A stretch of 64,000 nucleotides of DNA, from contig NZ_BSTT01000021.1 in assembly GCF_030269685.1 (NCBI RefSeq), positions 21,054 to 85,053 of the forward strand, read 5' to 3'. Under the pieces are notes generated by a model. It did not search any database. It was not told where the DNA came from and saw only the letters and a list, made by a program, of their open reading frames with translations. Shown here piece after piece: positions 32,933 through 42,004 of the stretch. How positions within the stretch are numbered: the stretch's first letter is position 1; every line of letters begins with the position of its first letter. The DNA is from Actinomycetospora sp. NBRC 106378. Lineage in GTDB: Bacteria; Actinomycetota; Actinomycetes; Mycobacteriales; Pseudonocardiaceae. The position numbers were made by a program, and so were the translations under genes.

Positions 32933-33376
32933 GTGACGACGTGGAGCGAGGTCGAGGGAGCGGCACCCGAGCTGGCCGCCGCGGTGCGGGCGTGCTTCGA
33001 GCGGGGGAAGCACAAGACGATGGCCACGCTGCGGGCGGACGGTTCGCCGCGCATCAGCGGGATCGAGACGGAGTTCGTCGACGGTGAGCTGACCTTCGGG
33101 ATGATGCCGGGTTCGGTGAAGCTCGCCGACGTAGGGCGCGATCCGCGCGTCGCGCTGCACTCGCCGTCGGTCGACCCGCCGGAGGACCCGTCGCAGTGGC
33201 CCGGTGAGGCCAAGGTGGCCGGGCGCGCCCGGAGCGGGCCGCCGGCCGAGGAGGGGGCGTCGTTCGCCCTCGACGTCACCGAGGTGGTGCTGACCCGGAT
33301 CGCCGAGTTGGGCGACCGGCTCGTGATCGAGTCGTGGCGCCCGGATGGTCGGGTCCGTCGGGTGGAGCGGACCTGA
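32933..33376 (+). CDS. Pyridoxamine 5'-phosphate oxidase-fold FMN-binding protein
   Basis: 147 residues. FERGKHKTMATLRADGSPRISGIETEF is the flavin-barrel start; FGMMPGSVKLADVGRDPRVALHS the second part. Function likely redox or flavin binding; substrate unknown. GTG at 32933. Its last codons overlap the first copy of a 28-bp direct repeat (33352-33379). Confidence 0.85.
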   Translation: MTTWSEVEGAAPELAAAVRACFERGKHKTMATLRADGSPRISGIETEFVDGELTFGMMPGSVKLADVGRDPRVALHSPSVDPPEDPSQWPGEAKVAGRARSGPPAEEGASFALDVTEVVLTRIAELGDRLVIESWRPDGRVRRVERT

Positions 33377-33379
33377 CCG
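33352..33379. repeat. Direct repeat left of the glycosyltransferase islet
   Basis: 27 of 28 bases match 34802-34829. Contains a GGTCCG...CGGACC hairpin and the stop of the FMN protein gene. Confidence 0.7.
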
Positions 33380-33386
33380 GCCGGAT

Positions 33387-34721
33387 TCAGCGGTCCTCGA
33401 GTGCTTCCTCGTCGGGCAGACGGTCGAGGTGGAGACGGTCGGCGAGCAGCGCCCCGAGGAGGGCGAAACCGAATACGTCGTAGACCGTCCGCACACGAGG
33501 GTCCCCGATGGCCAGAACCGCCACCACCACGACGCACACGAGATTCACCAGGAAGAACGCCTCGCCGCTGTTCCACCCCTCTCGCCTCCGCCGCACGAGG
33601 AGGAGCAGGGAGCCGACGAGGATGAAAGGCAGGAGCACGGCGTAGGCGAGGTTGGCCGCCTGTACGACAGTTCTCGGCCAACCGTCGGCCGCCGACTGGG
33701 GCCACGGCGTGGTCGTCGCTGTCATGTCGAGAATGTTCTGACCCAGGCGCGCGATGTGACCGACCCCGTCTTCCTCGATGCATCGCAGGCCCAGCCCGAC
33801 GAACAGTCCCTCGTCCCAGACATCGTGGTTCTTCACCACGATGACGCCTGTTCGCCCGAGCTGTGACGCTACGGGATGGGTGATCGAGTAGGTCAGGACA
33901 TTGTCGGCATTGACGGTGTTGACGGTCTTCACGTCGCAGTGCCCGAGCCAGAAGTTCACGCCGCCGTTCCGCGCCAGTCCGACCAAGTGTCCGGAGGCAG
34001 CGCTGTTGAGGGCCACGACCAGTGCGAGGACCAGCAGGAGTCCGGACGCCAGCCCCGCCGCGGAGGCGGCGCTCGCCTTCCTGCTGAACAGGGCGACGGT
34101 GAGAAGTATCAGTGCATTGATCAACAGTTGTGGTCGTGTCGCCGCCGCGGCCCCGCCGAGAATCCCGCCGGCGAGAGCGAGGACCAGAGCCGCTCGGCCG
34201 TCACGTCGAGTGGCCTCGACCCCTGCCCAGAGCGCGGTCACGAGAAAAGCCAACGCCGGGGTCTCTGACGTGAAGTAGCCGCCATAGGTGATGAAGAGCG
34301 GCCACACTGCGCAGAACGCCGCCGTGAGGGCGGCAGCGGCGGGTGTGAGCAGAATCCGCGCCAGGCGCCACGACACGTAGACGGTGGCGATGGAGAGCAG
34401 GCACCAGAGCAGCGTGGCCACCCACAACCCGGTCACGAGCCCGCACAGGGCGATGGGGATCGACAGCAGGAGGTGGGTGCCGGGCGGGAAGAATGCGTCG
34501 ATGGGAGCGAGGGGCGCACCCGACGCGAGCCGGGCCGCCCGCTCGACGTAGCCCAGCATGTCCGAGTACACGAAACGCACCGGCGGATGGACGGCGAGGA
34601 TCCAGACTGCCCGAAGGCACGCTCCGAGGACGATCGCCCACCAAACGATGCGATCCCACTCCCGTGGGGTGCGCTGAGATCGCCTCCGCCGTTCGACGGC
34701 GGGCGACGAGACGTCAGCCAT
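33387..34721 (-). CDS. GT39/ArnT-like polytopic glycosyltransferase, lower GC than neighbours
   Basis: 444 residues with about ten spans. N-terminal signature of GT-C enzymes: RFVYSDMLGYVERAARLASG with the Asp that binds the polyprenyl donor, and PPGTHLLLSIPIAL. A TRPQLLINALILL segment follows, then a soluble C-terminal stretch and further spans. It would transfer a sugar from a lipid-phosphate donor outside the membrane. GC is visibly lower (about 63% by eye) than flanks. Flanked by 28-bp direct repeats, so probably an acquired islet. ATG at 34721. Confidence 0.8.
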   Translation of the reverse strand: MADVSSPAVERRRRSQRTPREWDRIVWWAIVLGACLRAVWILAVHPPVRFVYSDMLGYVERAARLASGAPLAPIDAFFPPGTHLLLSIPIALCGLVTGLWVATLLWCLLSIATVYVSWRLARILLTPAAAALTAAFCAVWPLFITYGGYFTSETPALAFLVTALWAGVEATRRDGRAALVLALAGGILGGAAAATRPQLLINALILLTVALFSRKASAASAAGLASGLLLVLALVVALNSAASGHLVGLARNGGVNFWLGHCDVKTVNTVNADNVLTYSITHPVASQLGRTGVIVVKNHDVWDEGLFVGLGLRCIEEDGVGHIARLGQNILDMTATTTPWPQSAADGWPRTVVQAANLAYAVLLPFILVGSLLLLVRRRREGWNSGEAFFLVNLVCVVVVAVLAIGDPRVRTVYDVFGFALLGALLADRLHLDRLPDEEALEDR

Positions 34722-34795
34722 CGGTTCCTCGCGAGCGTGAGCGCCGTCCCTGCGACGACAGGACCGGGAGCATTGCACAGAGCCAGATGCGAGCG

Positions 34796-34829
34796 CGGTC
34801 AGGTCCGCCGGGTGGAGCGGACCTGACCG
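34796..34829. terminator. 13-bp perfect hairpin, and right copy of the islet's direct repeat
   Basis: Arms 34796-34808 and 34817-34829 with an 8-nt loop CGGGTGGA. It lies just beyond the ThDP-enzyme stop (34837, leftward gene) and terminates it. Bases 34802-34829 repeat 33352-33379. Confidence 0.8.
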
Positions 34830-34836
34830 TCGGGAC

Positions 34837-36498
34837 TCACCGCGCGATGAGCTGCCCGAGCCGCTTCGTCAGCTTCACGTTCTCCCGGTAGTCGACGGGC
34901 ACGACGATCACCGACGGGCGATCGCGCTGCGCGAACGCCTCCTTGAGCGCGGGCCGCAGCTCGTCGGCGCTCTCGAGCCGGCGGGCATGGCAGCCGAGCC
35001 CCTCGGAGATCTTGACCAGGTCCGGCGACGGGAAGTCGGTGCCGAAGTGCCGCCCGAACTCGACCTCCTGCTTCCAGGAGATCAGGCCGTAGCCGTTGTC
35101 CTCCCAGACGAGGTTCACCGGGGCGACGCCGAGCCGCACCGCCGTGGCGAGCTCCGGGCCGTTCATGAGGAACCCACCGTCGCCGGAGAGGGCGACGACC
35201 CGCAGGTCGGGGTGTACGAGCGACGCGGAGACCCCGCCCGGCACGGCGATCCCCATCGAGCAGAAGCCGTTGGAGATGATGCAGCTGTTCGGTGTGTAGG
35301 TCGGGTAGTGCCGCGCGACCCACATCTTGTGGGCCCCGACGTCCGAGATCAGGATGTCGTCGTCGTCCATCTCGGCGCGCAGGTCCGCGAGGATGCGCTG
35401 CGGCTTCATCGGGAAGTCACCGGTCTCGGCCTCCGAGGACGCCCCGCCCTCGGTGATCTCCTCGCTGAGGTGCGTGCGGGCCCGCGCGTGGGCCTCGATG
35501 TCGGGGAACCGGTGCCGCTCGGTGAGCCCCTCGTTGATCGCCCAGAGCGTCGCCGCGATGTCCCCGACGATCTCGACGGTCGGGCGGTAGGCGCCGTCGA
35601 CCTCGGCGGGGTCGAAGTCGATGTGCAGCAGGCGCTTGGTGCGGCCGATGTTCCAGCGCGACGGCGGCCACTCCACCATGTCGTAGCCGACCGCGATGAC
35701 CAGGTCGGCGGCCTCGAAGACCTCGGTGACGTAGTCCCGGGACCCGAGGCCGACGGCGTAGAGGCTGCGCTCGTGGCGGTCGGAGAGCGCTCCCTTGCCC
35801 ATGAACGTCATCCCGGCGTAGATGCCGGTCTCGTCGACGAACCGCTGCAGCTGACGGCTCACGCGGGTACGCACGCAGCCCTGTCCGACCAGGAGCACCG
35901 GACGCTCGGCGCGCGCGATGAGGTCGAGCGCGGCCTGCACAGACTTCCCGTCGGGCACCGGGCGCCGCACCTTCTCGGGCGGCACGATCGGGGCGCTCTC
36001 GACCTCGTGCTTGGCGATGTCCTCCGGCAGCTCCACGTGCGTGGCGCCGGGCTTCTCCGCGACCGCGAGCTTGAAGGCCTTGCGGATCACCTCGGGGATC
36101 GTCGTCTCGTCCCGCAGCGAGGTGGTCCACTTCGTGATCGGCGTGAACATCTCCACGACGTTCATCGCCTGGTGCGACTCCTTGTGCAGGCGCGTCGTGG
36201 CGCCCTGCCCGGTGATGGCGACGACCGGGGAGTTGTCCATGTTCGCGTTGGCGACGCCCGTGACCAGGTTCGACGCGCCTGGGCCGAGGGTCGACAGGCA
36301 CACCCCGGGCTGCCCGGAGAGCCGGCCGTAGACGTCGGCCATGAAGGCGGCGCCCGACTCGTGGTGGGTGGGGACGAAGCGGATCGCGGAGTCGCGCATC
36401 GACATGAGGAGGTCGGCGTTCTCCTCGCCGGGCACCCCGAAGATGTACTCGACACCCTCGGCCTCCAGACACCGCACGAACAGATCGCTCGCCCTCAC
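34837..36498 (-). CDS. Thiamin-diphosphate enzyme, acetolactate-synthase-like
   Basis: 553 residues from GTG 36498 with GAGGAGGAGCGTGAC upstream. Domain order Pyr-middle-PP: catalytic Glu in THHESGAAFMADVYGR, then the FAD-less middle domain, then the ThDP motif LSGDGGFLMNGPELATAVRL ... WEDNGYG. Resembles acetolactate synthase large subunit or pyruvate-type ThDP enzymes (IlvB/IolD/benzoylformate-decarboxylase-like). No regulatory subunit (IlvN) is adjacent, so a catabolic role is more likely than valine synthesis. It lies 56 bp from the large multi-enzyme gene. Confidence 0.88.
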   Translation of the reverse strand: MRASDLFVRCLEAEGVEYIFGVPGEENADLLMSMRDSAIRFVPTHHESGAAFMADVYGRLSGQPGVCLSTLGPGASNLVTGVANANMDNSPVVAITGQGATTRLHKESHQAMNVVEMFTPITKWTTSLRDETTIPEVIRKAFKLAVAEKPGATHVELPEDIAKHEVESAPIVPPEKVRRPVPDGKSVQAALDLIARAERPVLLVGQGCVRTRVSRQLQRFVDETGIYAGMTFMGKGALSDRHERSLYAVGLGSRDYVTEVFEAADLVIAVGYDMVEWPPSRWNIGRTKRLLHIDFDPAEVDGAYRPTVEIVGDIAATLWAINEGLTERHRFPDIEAHARARTHLSEEITEGGASSEAETGDFPMKPQRILADLRAEMDDDDILISDVGAHKMWVARHYPTYTPNSCIISNGFCSMGIAVPGGVSASLVHPDLRVVALSGDGGFLMNGPELATAVRLGVAPVNLVWEDNGYGLISWKQEVEFGRHFGTDFPSPDLVKISEGLGCHARRLESADELRPALKEAFAQRDRPSVIVVPVDYRENVKLTKRLGQLIAR

Positions 36499-36554
36499 GT
36501 CACGCTCCTCCTCGGTCGTCGACGCCCGGAGCTGTACCCGGTCTCGGGGTCCGC

Positions 36555-39500
36555 TCACCCACTCCCGTCATACCGGACGTCGAAGCGGGTGAGGGCCATG
36601 CCCGGGCCGCCGGTCCACGGCTCGAACCCCGCCTGGATGTTGGTGAGGAAGTCGGAGGCCTGCACCGACCCCTGCGCCACGGCGTCGTGGACGAAGTCGG
36701 TGAGCGGTAGGTCGTCGGCACGGTCGACGTAGCCCTGCCGGACGTAGGAGATGACGTTGACCCCGCCGTTCTCCCCCTTCCACACGTCCCACGTCGCCCC
36801 GCCGATCGTGGCGGTGCCCGTCTGCTGCCCGATCGGCTTGATCCCGCCGGTCTCCTTCAGCCAGATCATCAGCTCGACGGCGTCGTTGTGGCCGTTCTCC
36901 TTCGGGGTGCTGTCCGCCCAGATGTCATAGGCCAGATTGGACTTCGTCCCGGCGGGAATCTCGCCGGCGATGCTCGAGCTGATGGGACCGAGATTGCTGA
37001 TGCGCTGCGGCAGCGTGGTGCCCTCGGTGCAGGTGCCCATCCAGCAGCCGGACATGATCGACGGGTAGGACGCCGGGGCGTCGTTCTTGCTGTGGTCCCC
37101 CGAGTCGACGCTGAAGCCCTGCGTCGTGGCCGTGATGCACTGCCCGTCGTTCGCGCCCCACTCGTTGTTCTGGACCATGAACGCCCCGCCGGCGATCTCG
37201 GTCGACCCGAACTTGTCGCAGACCTGCCGACCGCGGACGTTCGCGGTCTCGGCCTGACGGGCGGCGTTCGGCTCCGGAGCCCGGGTGGTGCTCGCCGTCC
37301 GACTCGAGCTCGACGTGGTCGCAGCGGCACGGTCGTCCTCGTCCGCCGCGCGGCTCCGGGTGGTGGCGGCCGGAGCGGTATCCCCCGACCCGCCCGGGGC
37401 GCCGGCCAAGCCGGACACCGACGCCAGGTCGTCCCCGATCTTGAGGTCGTTGAGGAACAGCGTGCTGTCCTGACCGATCGACTCGTCCCGGTAGATGCCC
37501 GTCTTGAGGTAGGCGCTGCCCTCCACGTTCGACTCGGGCGTGCGGTAGCCCGACAGCGTCTGCTTCCCGTTGCAGTAGGCGTCGATGGCACCGCCGAAGG
37601 TGATGCCCAGCTGGAAGGAGAACGCCCCGGGCCCGACGGGGCAGAAGTCCTTCTGGTTGCCGCCGTTGTTGGCCAACCGCAGCTGCCCGTTCCCGACCTC
37701 CACCGCCAGCGGCGGGCTCCCCGTCCCCGGCTGCTTGAACTGCATGATCAGCTGCCACGTCCCCGTGTCGGTCGGGAACCCCTGGTCGAAGAAGCCGGAG
37801 TAGCCGACGAACCTCGTCTCGCCGTCCTGGAACTCCGGGACGTCGGGCTCGGCCTCGGTGCGCTTGCCTCCGCCGGGCATCTCGAACTTCACCGCCTCGC
37901 GGCCGGGCACGTTCGGCGACTCGGCGTCCGACGGGTCCGTCGCGTTTTGGTTGTTCCACGGCGTGTCCTTGAAGCCCGCGAGCCCGTTGGTCAGGGAGAA
38001 CGCCGCCTTCGTCTCCCGGCCCTGCCCGTCGTCACCGCTCTCGGCGCTCGTGCTCGGGGTGCCCGAGCGCCGCGTCGTGGTGGCGTCGCCGTCCGAGGTG
38101 GAGCCGGGCGCACGCGTCGCGGTGATCTCGCCCGAGCCGTCAGCCTCATCCGCGCCCGGTGCGCGTGTGGTGCTGCCGGCGCTCGACTCACGAGTGGACG
38201 TCGATCTACCGTCTGGAGGCCGGGTGGTGGTCACGTCGGTATCGGCCGACCCGGGCGCCCGGGTCGCCGTCACGTCACCCGACTCGCCGGCCGCGCCCGG
38301 CGCACGGGTGACTGTCACCTCGCCCGACCCGCTCGCCGAGCCCGGCGCGCGAGTGGCGGTGATGTCTCCGGAGCCACCGCCCGGGGCCCGCGTCGCGGTC
38401 GGTCCGGCTCCGGCCGAGGCGGGTGGGCGGGTCGCCGTCACGCCACCCGCCCCCGGAGCCTGCGTGAGCGTGACGCCGCCCGGCTCCTCCTCGTACTCCG
38501 AGCCGTCCTCAGCCGGGGCCACCGGCGTCGTCGACCCGACCGCGCCGCCGCCCCCGGCACCCGTCGTCGTCGTGGTGGTGCTCGGGGCGGGCCCGGCGTC
38601 GGTGGGCACCGCGGCGACCACCTTGCCGAGCGAGGCGACCGCCCACTGGGGCGCCGACGTGCCCTGGGCGATGGGGAGTTCGACGTACGTGGCGTGCACC
38701 GGGGAGGCCAGGGCCTGCTCGAGGGAGACGTTGCCCGCGGTCGGGGGGCTGTCGCAGACCGGGTCGCCGGGGGCACAGATCTGGATGGTGCGGGCGTCGA
38801 GGGTGCCGAACCCGACGGCGCGGGGTGGGAGGACGCCCTGCCCGGGGGTGCCGTCGGGGACGGCGCGGGTGGCGGGGCTGCGGGCCGGGTCGCCGAACAG
38901 CCCGACCGCGCGCACGAGCTCGGCCGGGATCCGCGGCTCGAGCCCGGTGCCGATCCGGGACGCCAGGTCCCCTGCGACCTGCGCGCCCGCGGAGTAGCCG
39001 AAGAGCATGATCGAGCCGCTGGGGCAGCCCTCCACGTGGTCCCCGACCGCGTCCGACAGGGCCCCGACCGCCGCGGACTCCGCCGACGAGTACGACCCGC
39101 CGGTGGCCGGCGGCGGCACCGTCACCACGGAGACCTTCTCGCCGAACTGCTGCGCCAGCGGGTCGGTCACCGCCGTGAGCACGTCCGACCCGCCTCCCGC
39201 ACCACCGACGGCGTAGAGGGTCACCGGGCGGCAGGAGTCGGGCAGCGCCTGGGAGGACGCAAGGGTGGCGACACCGGTGCCGACCGCCCCGACGAGCACC
39301 GCGACCGCCACGAGGGCCGCGGCGACCAGCGAGCCGACCGGTCGCCGCTCGTGCAGGGCCGCGACGGGCGTGAGGCGCCGCCACCGGGACGAGTGGGCGG
39401 ACGTCTCCGCACGGGCCGGCTGGGCCGCGGCAGGACCCGCCGTCGGGAATGGCGCGACCGGCTCTGCCGTCGCACGACCCGCCGTGGGGAAGGGCTCGGC

Positions 39501-39749
39501 CGCGGCAGGACCCGGCGTCGGGAAGGGGTCGACGGGACCGGCCGGGCCGACGGCGAGACGCGTGACCCCGCCGTCGACGAGGTCGACCTGCAGGACGCGC
39601 CCGTGGCGCGCCGCGTGCCGTCGCGCGGCCGCCAGCGCCACCTCCCGCGCGTCGCCGCCCGGTGGCACGGGCAGGGGCCGCCCGTCGGCGAGCACCACCG
39701 CCCCGCCGAGGGCGCGCACCACCTCCAGCCGCACGTCCGCCGCGCCCAC
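36555..39749 (-). CDS. Membrane-anchored multi-enzyme: cutinase-like, polysaccharide-lyase-like and GH12 endoglucanase domains
   Basis: 1064 residues. Cytosolic N-terminal domain about 1-70, Pro/Ala linker with repeats PFPTAGPAA, TM span about 139-165. Cutinase-like esterase about 170-380: triad Ser253 in GYSAGAQ, Asp329 in CAPGDPVCD, His352 in SPVHATYVE. Thr/Arg/Gly-rich linker about 388-575 with repeats of TATRAPG. Polysaccharide-lyase-like (heparin-lyase I/PL fold) domain about 578-775. Linker with SSSSRTASTTR. GH12 domain about 843-1060: CDKFGSTEI, YPSIMSGC, nucleophile Glu959 in AVELMIWL and acid/base Glu1043 in QAGFEPWTGG. It could attack cutin or other esters, acidic polysaccharides and beta-1,4-glucans from one surface protein. 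GTG 39749 after GGAGGA. Confidence 0.85.
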   Translation of the reverse strand: MGAADVRLEVVRALGGAVVLADGRPLPVPPGGDAREVALAAARRHAARHGRVLQVDLVDGGVTRLAVGPAGPVDPFPTPGPAAAEPFPTAGRATAEPVAPFPTAGPAAAQPARAETSAHSSRWRRLTPVAALHERRPVGSLVAAALVAVAVLVGAVGTGVATLASSQALPDSCRPVTLYAVGGAGGGSDVLTAVTDPLAQQFGEKVSVVTVPPPATGGSYSSAESAAVGALSDAVGDHVEGCPSGSIMLFGYSAGAQVAGDLASRIGTGLEPRIPAELVRAVGLFGDPARSPATRAVPDGTPGQGVLPPRAVGFGTLDARTIQICAPGDPVCDSPPTAGNVSLEQALASPVHATYVELPIAQGTSAPQWAVASLGKVVAAVPTDAGPAPSTTTTTTGAGGGGAVGSTTPVAPAEDGSEYEEEPGGVTLTQAPGAGGVTATRPPASAGAGPTATRAPGGGSGDITATRAPGSASGSGEVTVTRAPGAAGESGDVTATRAPGSADTDVTTTRPPDGRSTSTRESSAGSTTRAPGADEADGSGEITATRAPGSTSDGDATTTRRSGTPSTSAESGDDGQGRETKAAFSLTNGLAGFKDTPWNNQNATDPSDAESPNVPGREAVKFEMPGGGKRTEAEPDVPEFQDGETRFVGYSGFFDQGFPTDTGTWQLIMQFKQPGTGSPPLAVEVGNGQLRLANNGGNQKDFCPVGPGAFSFQLGITFGGAIDAYCNGKQTLSGYRTPESNVEGSAYLKTGIYRDESIGQDSTLFLNDLKIGDDLASVSGLAGAPGGSGDTAPAATTRSRAADEDDRAAATTSSSSRTASTTRAPEPNAARQAETANVRGRQVCDKFGSTEIAGGAFMVQNNEWGANDGQCITATTQGFSVDSGDHSKNDAPASYPSIMSGCWMGTCTEGTTLPQRISNLGPISSSIAGEIPAGTKSNLAYDIWADSTPKENGHNDAVELMIWLKETGGIKPIGQQTGTATIGGATWDVWKGENGGVNVISYVRQGYVDRADDLPLTDFVHDAVAQGSVQASDFLTNIQAGFEPWTGGPGMALTRFDVRYDGSG

Positions 39750-39864
39750 CCGAGTCCTCCACCGTCCGCCGTGACCCCGAACCGGATCTCAGGGTCGACG
39801 GTCGGCGCGGCGCGTGGGTGCGGTTTGGAGAAACTCGTGGGCCCGGATTCGACGACGCGGCGTT

Positions 39865-39901
39865 CCTGCCACTGGATGACAGCAACGACGCTTTCCTGCC
39901 A
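39865..39901 (+). repeat. REP-like palindrome, copy B (37 bp)
   Basis: Identical to copy A in the other orientation. It abuts the stop codon of the S9 peptidase gene (39902). A partial left arm (39857-39870) lets it fold. Confidence 0.8.
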
Positions 39902-41998
39902 TCAGGAGCGCAGCGACTCCTTCAGGAACGCCACCTGGAGACGCAGCAGGTTCTCGGCCACGACCTCCTGCGGCGTCATGTGCGTGACCCCGGAGAGCGG
40001 GAGCACCTCGTGCGGCCGTCCGGCCGCGAGCAGGGCCGAGGAGAGCCGCAGGGTGTGGGCGGCGACGACGTTGTCGTCGGCCAGCCCGTGGATGAGCATG
40101 AGCGGCCGGTTCGGGGCCTCCGCCGTCGCGGGGCGGGCCGCGTCGGCGAGGATCGACGAGCGCTCGTAGGCGTCGGGCCGGTCCTGGGGCGTGCCGAGGT
40201 AGCGCTCGGTGTAGTGGGTGTCGTAGAGCGCCCAGTCGGTGACGGGCGCTCCGGCGATCGCCGCGTGCACGGCGTCCGGTCGACGCAGCACCGCGAGCGC
40301 CGCGAGGTACCCGCCGAACGACCAGCCCCGGATGGCCACGCGGGCGAGGTCGAGGTCCTCCACCTCGCGGGCGGCCGCCTCGAGCGCCGCGAGCTGGTCG
40401 TCCAGGACGGGGGCGGCGAGGTCACCGTCGACGGCGCGCTCGAACGCCGGACCGCGCCCGGGCGTCCCACGGCCATCGGCGATCACCACGGCGAACCCCT
40501 GGTCGGCGAACCACTGGCTCGTCAGGAAGGCGCCGCGGGCGTCGAGGACGCGCTGGGCGTGCGGCCCGCCGTACGGGTCGAGCAGCACCGGGAGCTTCTC
40601 GGAGCCGGGGATGTGGTGGCGGGGCAGCAGCACCGCCGTCGCGAGGCCCCGCTCCCCCGCCGCGAACAGGTGCACCCGCGGTTCGAGGTTCGGCGACTCC
40701 GCGAACGAGCGCAGCACCGTCGACGACCCGGGGCCGCGGACCGTCGTCACCGACCCGTCGTGCTCCAGCGAGGCCTGCGCGACGACGAGCGTCCCGCCCG
40801 CCAGCCGGCCGGACGCGACGCCGCGCTCGGCGCTCACCACCGACAGCCCGGCCTCGCGCGACCAGACGGCCAGCACCGTCGACGTCGGGACGCCGGAGCG
40901 CGAGGCGGTGACCAGCACCGTTGCGCCGTCGACCGCCGCGACCCCGCGGACCTGCCACTCGGGTCCGGTCACCGCCACCCCGTCGACGACCAGCCGGCGG
41001 GCGTCGTCGAGATCGGCACACCAGACCAACGACCCGTCGTCGAGGTGGGCAGGGACGCCGGGCACCAGGTCCACCCAGGCCGGGTCGGTCTCGTCGCGCA
41101 CCACCGCCGAGGTTCCCGACGACGGGTCCACCCGGCGGAGCGTGATGGTCCTCTGGTCGCGGGTGGAGGTGGTGAGCAGCAGGTCGTGGGCGTCCCATGT
41201 GACGTCGGCGAGGTACTCGTCGGGCTGTTCCACGTCCACGCGCGACCCGTCGAGGCCGAGCACGTGCAGCGTGACCGTCGCGTTCGTCGTGCCGGCGGCG
41301 GGATAGCCGACGGCGGTCGGTTCGCGGTCGGGGTTCGCGGGGTCGGCGATGTGCCAGCGCGTGACCGCGGCGTCGTCGGCCCGCGCGACCGCCAGGGCGG
41401 CACCGTCCGGCGCCCACCAGTGGCCCCGGTAGCGGTTCATCTCCTCGGCCGCGACGAACTCGGCGAGTCCGTAGGTGACGTGGTCGGCCTCGGGGGTGGC
41501 CAGGGTGCGCTCCGCGCCGTCGACGAGCACGTGCAGCGCTCCGTCGCGCACGAAGGCGACCGCGTCGCCGGCCGGGGAGGGGCGCGGGTCGACGACGGGT
41601 CCCTCGACGGGCAGCGGTTCCGGGGTGGCGCCCGGGTGCAGCGCCACGGTGAAGGCCCGTCCGGAGAGCACGAACGCGGCGAGGTCGACGGAACGGTCGG
41701 TGGCGTAGTCGACGACGCCCCCGGACTGCTCGCGCACCCGCTCCCGCCGCGCCTTCTCCTCCGGCGGCAGGTCCTCCTCGCCCGGCACGTCGAGGGCGAG
41801 CGGGTCGACGAGCAGGTGTTCCTCGCCGCTCGCGACGTCGAGCACCCACAGGCAGGTCACCGGATCGTCGCCACCGCGGCTGCGCAGGAAGACGACGCGC
41901 GAGCCGTCCGGGGCGACGGTCGCGCCGCGCGGGGCGCCGAGGGTGAAGCGCCGGGTCGCGGCCTGGCGGCGGGGGAAGGAATCAGCAGGTGCTGCCAC
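39902..41998 (-). CDS. S9B dipeptidyl-peptidase IV-like protein
   Basis: 698 residues. N-terminal beta-propeller with the DPP-IV Glu pair in GLAEFVAAEEMNRYRGHWWAPDG, which anchors the substrate amino group. The hydrolase domain has GWSFGGYLAAL (nucleophile Ser), Asp in IHGLADDNV and His in SGVTHMTPQE. Cleaves Xaa-Pro or Xaa-Ala dipeptides from N-termini. No signal peptide, so cytosolic. 6 bp from the preceding esterase-like gene on the same strand. Confidence 0.92.
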   Translation of the reverse strand: MAAPADSFPRRQAATRRFTLGAPRGATVAPDGSRVVFLRSRGGDDPVTCLWVLDVASGEEHLLVDPLALDVPGEEDLPPEEKARRERVREQSGGVVDYATDRSVDLAAFVLSGRAFTVALHPGATPEPLPVEGPVVDPRPSPAGDAVAFVRDGALHVLVDGAERTLATPEADHVTYGLAEFVAAEEMNRYRGHWWAPDGAALAVARADDAAVTRWHIADPANPDREPTAVGYPAAGTTNATVTLHVLGLDGSRVDVEQPDEYLADVTWDAHDLLLTTSTRDQRTITLRRVDPSSGTSAVVRDETDPAWVDLVPGVPAHLDDGSLVWCADLDDARRLVVDGVAVTGPEWQVRGVAAVDGATVLVTASRSGVPTSTVLAVWSREAGLSVVSAERGVASGRLAGGTLVVAQASLEHDGSVTTVRGPGSSTVLRSFAESPNLEPRVHLFAAGERGLATAVLLPRHHIPGSEKLPVLLDPYGGPHAQRVLDARGAFLTSQWFADQGFAVVIADGRGTPGRGPAFERAVDGDLAAPVLDDQLAALEAAAREVEDLDLARVAIRGWSFGGYLAALAVLRRPDAVHAAIAGAPVTDWALYDTHYTERYLGTPQDRPDAYERSSILADAARPATAEAPNRPLMLIHGLADDNVVAAHTLRLSSALLAAGRPHEVLPLSGVTHMTPQEVVAENLLRLQVAFLKESLRS

Positions 41999-42004
41999 GG
42001 CCGG

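Noticed and set aside
36888..40169. Plus-strand open frame of about 1090 codons across the multi-enzyme gene
   Set aside because: Mirror frame of the minus-strand gene; no family features or RBS.
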